This document shows positions 59,561 to 64,000 of a DNA stretch of 64,000 bases, one piece after another; position 1 is the stretch's first letter, and each line of letters starts with the position of its first letter. Location of the stretch: contig JWIT01000007.1 of the NCBI GenBank assembly GCA_000949895.1, positions 62,001 to 126,000 on the forward strand, given 5' to 3'. The notes below the pieces were generated by a model. The model saw only the letters and a program-made list of their open reading frames with translations, was not told where the DNA came from and did no database searches. The position numbers were made by a program, and so were the translations under genes. Source of the stretch: Agrobacterium arsenijevicii. Lineage in GTDB: Bacteria > Pseudomonadota > Alphaproteobacteria > Rhizobiales > Rhizobiaceae.

Positions 59561-60886
59561 ATGCCTGCGCCGCTGCAACAGATCACGACATCGCCGGAAC
59601 TGCCGACATCCGCGGACGCCGTCATTATCGGCGGCGGCATCGTCGGGGTTTTCGCCGCCTATTATCTCGCCCGGCGCGGCCTGAAAGTGGCTCTTGTCGA
59701 AAAGGGCCTTGTTGGCGCGGAGCAATCCAGCCGCAACTGGGGCTGGTGCCGGCAGCAGAACCGCGATGCCCGCGAATTGCCGATCTCAACGCAGAGCCTG
59801 ACGCTCTGGGACCAGTTTGCCGCAGAAAGCGGCGAGGACACAGGCTTCCGCCGCTGCGGATTGTTTTACCTGAGCGACAACGAGGCCGAACTTGCCGGCT
59901 GGGCGCGCTGGCGCGATTTCGCCATCACCGCGGGCGTAACAACCCATATGCTGAGTGCGGATGAGGCAAGCGAACGCGGACGCGCCACAGGCAAACGCTG
60001 GAAGGGCGGCGTCTTCTCGCCAACGGACGGCACGGCCGATCCTTCGATGGCGGCACCCGCCGTTGCGCGCGCCATCATGAAACTGGGTGGCACGGTGCAT
60101 CAGAACTGCGCGGCGCGCGGTCTGGAGACGGAAGGTGGCCGCGTCAGTGCCGTCATCACCGAAAAAGGCACCATCCGCACCAAAACCGCCATCATGTCCG
60201 GTGGTGCCTGGGCATCCTCTTTCTGCCGCCAGTTGGGCATTCGTTTTCCGCAGGCCTCCGTGCGTTCCTCCATCCTGTCCGTGACACCCGGCGCGGACGG
60301 GTTGCCGGATGCGCTGCACACTGCCGCCGTTTCGGCCACACGGCGTAAAAACGGCGGTTATACCCTTGCGATCAGCGGCCTTGGGCGCATCGACCCAACC
60401 GCACAGCAAATGCGGTTCGCGCGCGAATTCGTGCCGATGTTCCTCAAGCGCTGGCGCAGCCTGCGTCCGGGCGGGCTGGAGGGTATCCGTGGCGGCCATG
60501 AAACGCTGAAACACTGGCGGCTCGATGCGTCGACGCCGATGGAGCGGGTTCGCATTCTCGATCCGAAACCGAATGCCGCCGCTATTCGCGAGACCTACAA
60601 AAGGGCACTGGAACTTCTGCCCGCCCTTCGCAAAACCCAGATTTCCGCCGCCTGGGCCGGTTTCATCGACAGCACGCCGGATGGTGTGCCCGCCATCGGT
60701 GAGACCAGCGAATTGCCCGGCTTCATCCTCGCCGCCGGTTTCAGCGGCCACGGTTTCGGTATCGGGCCGGGCGCCGGCCATCTGATCGCCGATATCGTCA
60801 CGGGTTCAAACCCGATTGTCGATCCTGCTCCCTATCATCCCAGCCGTTTCCTTGGTTCATCATGGGGCAAGGTCGCGGATTTCTGA
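59561..60886 (+). CDS. FAD-dependent oxidoreductase (DadA-like)
   Basis: A 441-residue flavoenzyme with AAGGAGCCCC upstream. The FAD motif is AVIIGGGIVGVFAAYYLARRG at about 20-40, and GFSGHGFGIGPGAGHLIAD near the C terminus is typical of DAO/DadA and opine-oxidase B subunits. It oxidises an amine or D-amino acid. It is divergent from the Lrp-type regulator, which probably controls it, and is followed by a bidirectional terminator. A second DadA-like gene at 47833-49107 has little similarity beyond the family motifs. Confidence 0.88.
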   Translation: MPAPLQQITTSPELPTSADAVIIGGGIVGVFAAYYLARRGLKVALVEKGLVGAEQSSRNWGWCRQQNRDARELPISTQSLTLWDQFAAESGEDTGFRRCGLFYLSDNEAELAGWARWRDFAITAGVTTHMLSADEASERGRATGKRWKGGVFSPTDGTADPSMAAPAVARAIMKLGGTVHQNCAARGLETEGGRVSAVITEKGTIRTKTAIMSGGAWASSFCRQLGIRFPQASVRSSILSVTPGADGLPDALHTAAVSATRRKNGGYTLAISGLGRIDPTAQQMRFAREFVPMFLKRWRSLRPGGLEGIRGGHETLKHWRLDASTPMERVRILDPKPNAAAIRETYKRALELLPALRKTQISAAWAGFIDSTPDGVPAIGETSELPGFILAAGFSGHGFGIGPGAGHLIADIVTGSNPIVDPAPYHPSRFLGSSWGKVADF

Positions 60887-60917
60887 GTTTTATGCGCTGC
60901 GCAACTGACGCGTAACA

Positions 60918-60948
60918 CAATACCCGCAGGCATGACCTGCGGGTATTG
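60918..60948. terminator. Bidirectional terminator between convergent genes
   Basis: CAATACCCGCAGG-CATGA-CCTGCGGGTATTG, a perfect 13-bp stem midway in the 87-bp gap between the oxidoreductase (plus) and the binding-protein gene (minus). A T-run occurs only further away (60961-60966). Confidence 0.65.
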
Positions 60949-60973
60949 CCGTCCGCCGCATTTTTTCGACCGG

Positions 60974-61909
60974 TCAGCTTTTCGGCAGGCCGGGTGGATT
61001 GGTTCGCGATTCCGGCAGGGCTTCTTCCGAAAGCTGCCAGCGATCCAGTATTTTCGCATAAGCGCCGCTCTTGATCAGGTCGTTGGTGGCGAGCGTCAGG
61101 GCATCGGCCAGTCCCGAACCCTTGCGGGTGGTGATGGCGACATCCGAACGCTCCGGCCAGCCGGCGGAGAGCGTACCGACACGCTTGATGGTCTTGTCGC
61201 GCGCGGCGATGAAGACCAGCTGCGCATGCGGCTGGACGATCACATCCGCCCGCCCGGCCGAAAGCGCGACAAGCCGGGTGGCCTCGTCATCGTAATATTG
61301 CAGCTCAAGCGGCTTCAGCCCGGCGGCGACATTCTCGTCGTTCCATTTCAAGAGAATGCGCTCCTGATTGGTGCCGGCGCCGACGATGATCCTCAAGCCC
61401 GCCGCATCCTTCGGCTCCTTGATGGCGGTGATGCCGCTGTCGGACTTCACGAAAAAGCCGTGCAGGCCCTGACGATAGGTGGAAAAGTCGAACTTCTCCT
61501 TGCGCTGTTCGGTCACCCCGACATTGGAGATGACAGCATCGTATTTGCCGGAGGCAAGCCCCAGCGGCCAATCGGCCCAGGCGACAGCCACCAGTTCCAG
61601 TTCGAGGCCGAGGCTGTCGGCCACGGCAAGCGCATAGTCCGGATCGGCACCCACCACGGTCTTGGCGTCCGTCGCATAGGTCGCGAGCGGCGGTCCGCCG
61701 GGTGCAACCGCGACGGTGAGTTTGCCCGGGGTGATGAATTTGAAATCGTTCGGAATGGCGGCAATCGCGGCGGGGTCTTTTTCAACCCTGATCCGGCCGG
61801 GCTGGTCCGGTGACAGGTCGAAGACATCGGTTGCGAAAGCCGATCCGAAACCGGCGATGGAGAGAAGAGCACCGAGCGCGACTGTCGCGAGACGAGAGGT
61901 GAAGGTCAT
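60974..61909 (-). CDS. Polar amino-acid-type ABC binding protein, second of a tandem pair
   Basis: A 311-residue family 3 solute-binding protein with a signal peptide to about residue 26 (GFGSAFA). Landmarks are PGKLTVAVAPGGPPLATYATD, VAWADWPLGLASGKYDAVISNVGVTEQRKEKFDFS (marked by SGKYDAVISN) and the C-terminal ESRTNPPGLPKS. The last 12 residues are identical in the paralogue at 62040-62978. Two stem-loops separate the genes. The family binds polar amino acids or opines. Confidence 0.88.
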   Translation of the reverse strand: MTFTSRLATVALGALLSIAGFGSAFATDVFDLSPDQPGRIRVEKDPAAIAAIPNDFKFITPGKLTVAVAPGGPPLATYATDAKTVVGADPDYALAVADSLGLELELVAVAWADWPLGLASGKYDAVISNVGVTEQRKEKFDFSTYRQGLHGFFVKSDSGITAIKEPKDAAGLRIIVGAGTNQERILLKWNDENVAAGLKPLELQYYDDEATRLVALSAGRADVIVQPHAQLVFIAARDKTIKRVGTLSAGWPERSDVAITTRKGSGLADALTLATNDLIKSGAYAKILDRWQLSEEALPESRTNPPGLPKS

Positions 61910-61943
61910 TCTGGTTCCCCGATAAATGATTGCGGGACGGAGG

Positions 61944-62004
61944 GTAGCGCGGACGGGAGGCGGCCCGCGCTACCGGCTGAGTGATGTCCCACCTTCATCT
62001 CAGC
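61944..62004 (-). terminator. Two tandem stem-loops between paralogous binding-protein genes
   Basis: GTAGCGCGG...CCGCGCTAC (61944-61973) and GCTGAG...CTCAGC (61976-62004) lie in the 130-bp gap between the two binding-protein genes. No U-run follows the first in the minus direction, so attenuation or mRNA protection fits better than full termination. Confidence 0.5.
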
Positions 62005-62039
62005 GTGTTGGCAACTCCGCTTTTTTTTAAAATCGGCCG

Positions 62040-62978
62040 TTAGCTCTTGGGCAGGCCGGGCGGATTGGTGCGGGATTCGGTGATGGCTTCCGAACCGAGG
62101 TTCCAGCGGGCAAGAACCTTGCCGTAATTGCCGTTCTTGATCTGGGCATTCAGCGCCGCCGTGATGGCTTCGGCAATGCCTGCGTCCTTTTTGGAGGCGA
62201 CGGCGATTTCCGCCGCTTCCGGCCAGCCGCCGGAGAAGGTGCCGACGAGCTTGGTCTTCTTCTGGCTTGCTGCCTGGAAGGCCGATGTTGCATTGGGGCC
62301 GAGATAGGCGTCCGCGCGGCCGGATTGCAGGGCGACATCAAGCACGGCCTGATCGTGGTAATATTGCACCTCAGTATCGGCCAGCCCCTTCGCCTTGTTA
62401 TCCTTGATCCATTTCACCAAGATCTGCTCCTGATTGGTGGCAGCGCCAACGATCACCTTCAGCCCGGCGACATCCTCGGGCTTGCCGATGGCCGTGACCT
62501 TGCTGTTGATGCCCACGTAAAAGCCGAGCAGGTCGTTGCGGTAGCTGGAAAAATCGAACTTTTCCTTGCGGGCTTCCGTCACCGTGATGTTGGAGGTGAC
62601 GGCGTCGTATTTGCCCGATGTGAGACCAAGCGGCCAGTCGGCCCAGGCAATCGGAACAAGCTGAAGTTCGAGGCCGAGACTATCGGCAACCAGTTGGGCG
62701 ATATCCGGCTCCACGCCGATCGGCGTTTTTGTATCGCTTGCATAATCGACCAGCGGCAGGCGGAACGGCACGGTCGCGACCGTCAGCTTACCGTCGGCGA
62801 TGAACTTGTGACTGGCCGGAAGAAGCTTGATTGCCTCTTCTACCTTCTCGGCGCGCACCCGGCCCTTCTGCTCCGGCGACAGGTCGACTTCCTGCGCATG
62901 CGCAGCCGGTATCAGCGCGGTGGTGGCAGTGAAAAGACCACCTGCAAGCAACGACAGTAGTTTCGATGAAAAAGCCAT
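62040..62978 (-). CDS. Polar amino-acid-type ABC binding protein, first of a tandem pair
   Basis: The 312-residue protein starts at 62978 (MAFSSKLLSLLAGGLF); the longer reading to 63200 runs inside the ATPase gene. The signal peptide ends near AHA. Family 3 landmarks are KLTVATVPFRLPLVDYASD, AWADWPLGLTSGKYDAVTSNITVTEARKEKFDFS (given by SGKYDAVTSN) and the tail ESRTNPPGLPKS. It is paralogous to the protein at 60974-61909 and lies 25 bp after the permease-ATPase gene, so it is part of that transporter operon. Confidence 0.9.
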   Translation of the reverse strand: MAFSSKLLSLLAGGLFTATTALIPAAHAQEVDLSPEQKGRVRAEKVEEAIKLLPASHKFIADGKLTVATVPFRLPLVDYASDTKTPIGVEPDIAQLVADSLGLELQLVPIAWADWPLGLTSGKYDAVTSNITVTEARKEKFDFSSYRNDLLGFYVGINSKVTAIGKPEDVAGLKVIVGAATNQEQILVKWIKDNKAKGLADTEVQYYHDQAVLDVALQSGRADAYLGPNATSAFQAASQKKTKLVGTFSGGWPEAAEIAVASKKDAGIAEAITAALNAQIKNGNYGKVLARWNLGSEAITESRTNPPGLPKS

Positions 62979-63003
62979 GCGAGTGTTTCCTTTGTTGTTT
63001 TGA

Positions 63004-64000
63004 TTAAAGAACTTTTGCGAGGAATTCGGCGGTGCGCGGGTGATCCGGGCTGCTGAACACCTTTTCCGGCGTGCCCGTTTCGATGATGCGGCCCTGTTCC
63101 ATGAAGACGACCCTGTCGGAAACTTCGCGGGCAAAACCGATTTCATGGGTGACGATGATGAGGGTGACGCCGGAGCGGGAAAGCTCCTTGATGACGTCAA
63201 GCACCTCGTTGACGAGTTCAGGATCGAGCGCGGATGTCGGCTCGTCGAACAGCAGCACCTTCGGCCGCAATGCCAGCGCCCGGGCGATCGCTACACGTTG
63301 CTGCTGACCGCCCGAAAGCTGACGGGGATAGGCGCCGGCTTTTTCGGCAAGTCCAACGCGGGCGAGAAGATCACGTGCCTCGGCCTCGGCCTGCTCCTTC
63401 GATATGCCACGAACGGCGATCGGTGCTTCGACGATGTTTTCAAGCGCGGTCAGATGCGGGAACAGGTTGAAGCTCTGGAACACCATGCCCACTTCGGCGC
63501 GACGCTTGAGGATTTCCCGTTCCTTCAGTTCGTAAAGCGTGTCGCCCTTTTGACGATAACCGACCAGTTCACCGTCTATGGCGATGAAACCGTCATCGAC
63601 GCGCTCCAGATGGTTGATGGAGCGCAGCAATGTGGACTTGCCGGAGCCGGATTGGCCAAGAATGGTTGTGACGCTGCCGGCGGGAATGGAAAGGCTGATA
63701 TCATCAAGCACCTTCAGCGACCCGAAGGATTTCGAAACGCCGTGGATATTGACCGACCCGCCACGATTTCCGAGCTGGAAGCTGGTAGCACGGGCTGGCG
63801 CCGCACGCTCGGGCCTTGCGGCTGTCGTGGCCACCGTTTCCACGGCTTCGGGCAAGGGTTTGCGCGGCAGGAAGGTGCGGTAGATCGTGGCGAACAGCGA
63901 GGGCGGCGGGTTGCGCAGCGCGCCGCGTGAAAAATGCCGCTCGATATGGTGCTGCACGATCGAAAGCGCCGTCAGGATCACCAGATACCAGACGGTCGCG
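63004..64000 (-). CDS. Polar amino-acid ABC permease-ATPase fusion, 5' part beyond window
   Basis: The minus-strand frame is open to the window edge. The first visible residues, [23 protein letters not shown], are the end of a HisM-type permease; a linker of about 45 residues follows, then a complete HisP-type ATPase: Walker [10 protein letters not shown], signature [15 protein letters not shown], Walker [13 protein letters not shown] and the switch histidine in IVTHEIG. Permease-ATPase fusions of this sort occur in rhizobial amino-acid transporters. It should carry the ligand of the binding proteins at 60974-62978. Membrane segments upstream cannot be seen. Confidence 0.88.
   Translation of the reverse strand, partial: ATVWYLVILTALSIVQHHIERHFSRGALRNPPPSLFATIYRTFLPRKPLPEAVETVATTAARPERAAPARATSFQLGNRGGSVNIHGVSKSFGSLKVLDDISLSIPAGSVTTILGQSGSGKSTLLRSINHLERVDDGFIAIDGELVGYRQKGDTLYELKEREILKRRAEVGMVFQSFNLFPHLTALENIVEAPIAVRGISKEQAEAEARDLLARVGLAEKAGAYPRQLSGGQQQRVAIARALALRPKVLLFDEPTSALDPELVNEVLDVIKELSRSGVTLIIVTHEIGFAREVSDRVVFMEQGRIIETGTPEKVFSSPDHPRTAEFLAKVL

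Noticed and set aside
1-64000. CRISPR arrays, rRNA, tRNA, transposases, integrases or prophage genes
   Set aside because: No regularly spaced repeats, RNA-gene landmarks or mobile-element protein motifs were seen; only the palindromic intergenic repeats.

Overview
The window looks like accessory, uptake-rich DNA from an Agrobacterium/Rhizobium-type alphaproteobacterium. This is inferred from several things: high GC content by eye, 87-88 bp palindromic intergenic repeats of the rhizobial RIME kind, RirA-type iron boxes (TGA-N9-TCA), a pseudoazurin gene, and peptide and amino-acid ABC transporters with fused subunits. I see no rRNA, tRNA, insertion sequence, CRISPR array or replication origin.

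Region 1 (1-21956) holds two peptide-type ABC systems. The first, downstream of a LysR gene, runs permease, permease, fused double ATPase, class A beta-lactamase-like serine hydrolase, binding protein, terminator, then an M20 amidohydrolase cut by the window edge. The second, divergent from a large LuxR-type (LAL/MalT-like) regulator, runs two permeases, a double ATPase, and a mirrored block hyuA-DUF917-binding protein-DUF917-hyuA, ending with an isoaspartyl peptidase. It looks like import and ring or amide opening of an unknown lactam, hydantoin or isopeptide-like compound.

Region 2 (22003-35857) is iron acquisition. A Has locus in the order hasI-hasS-hasR-hasA-hasD-hasE encodes an ECF sigma factor, its FecR-type regulator, a TonB receptor, a secreted HasA-like protein and its type I secretion pair. 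The HasA-like protein is fused to an RTX-type secretion module and has no histidine at all, and the receptor has no histidine before residue 398. Two matching ECF promoters (TGA8-N12-CGTC) precede hasS and hasR, and RirA-like boxes precede hasI, hasR and an adjacent siderophore-type ABC operon that has two tandem binding proteins.

Region 3 (36056-40707) is a cobalamin riboswitch-controlled btuF-btuC-btuD operon ending in a translationally coupled pseudoazurin gene, followed by a two-domain GNAT acetyltransferase.

Region 4 (40919-60886) is a catabolic block. It contains an ArgE-like deacylase, a 2-hydroxyacid dehydrogenase, a cupin, two aldehyde dehydrogenases, a tartrate dehydrogenase-like enzyme, two FAD amine oxidases, two HAD hydrolases, a second two-domain GNAT, a class III aminotransferase, a third peptide-type ABC system with a Tat-like binding protein, and an Lrp/AsnC regulator. 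Together they suggest uptake, deamination and oxidation of an amine or amino-acid-like compound.

Region 5 (60974-64000) is a polar amino-acid ABC system with tandem paralogous binding proteins and a permease-ATPase fusion that runs off the window.
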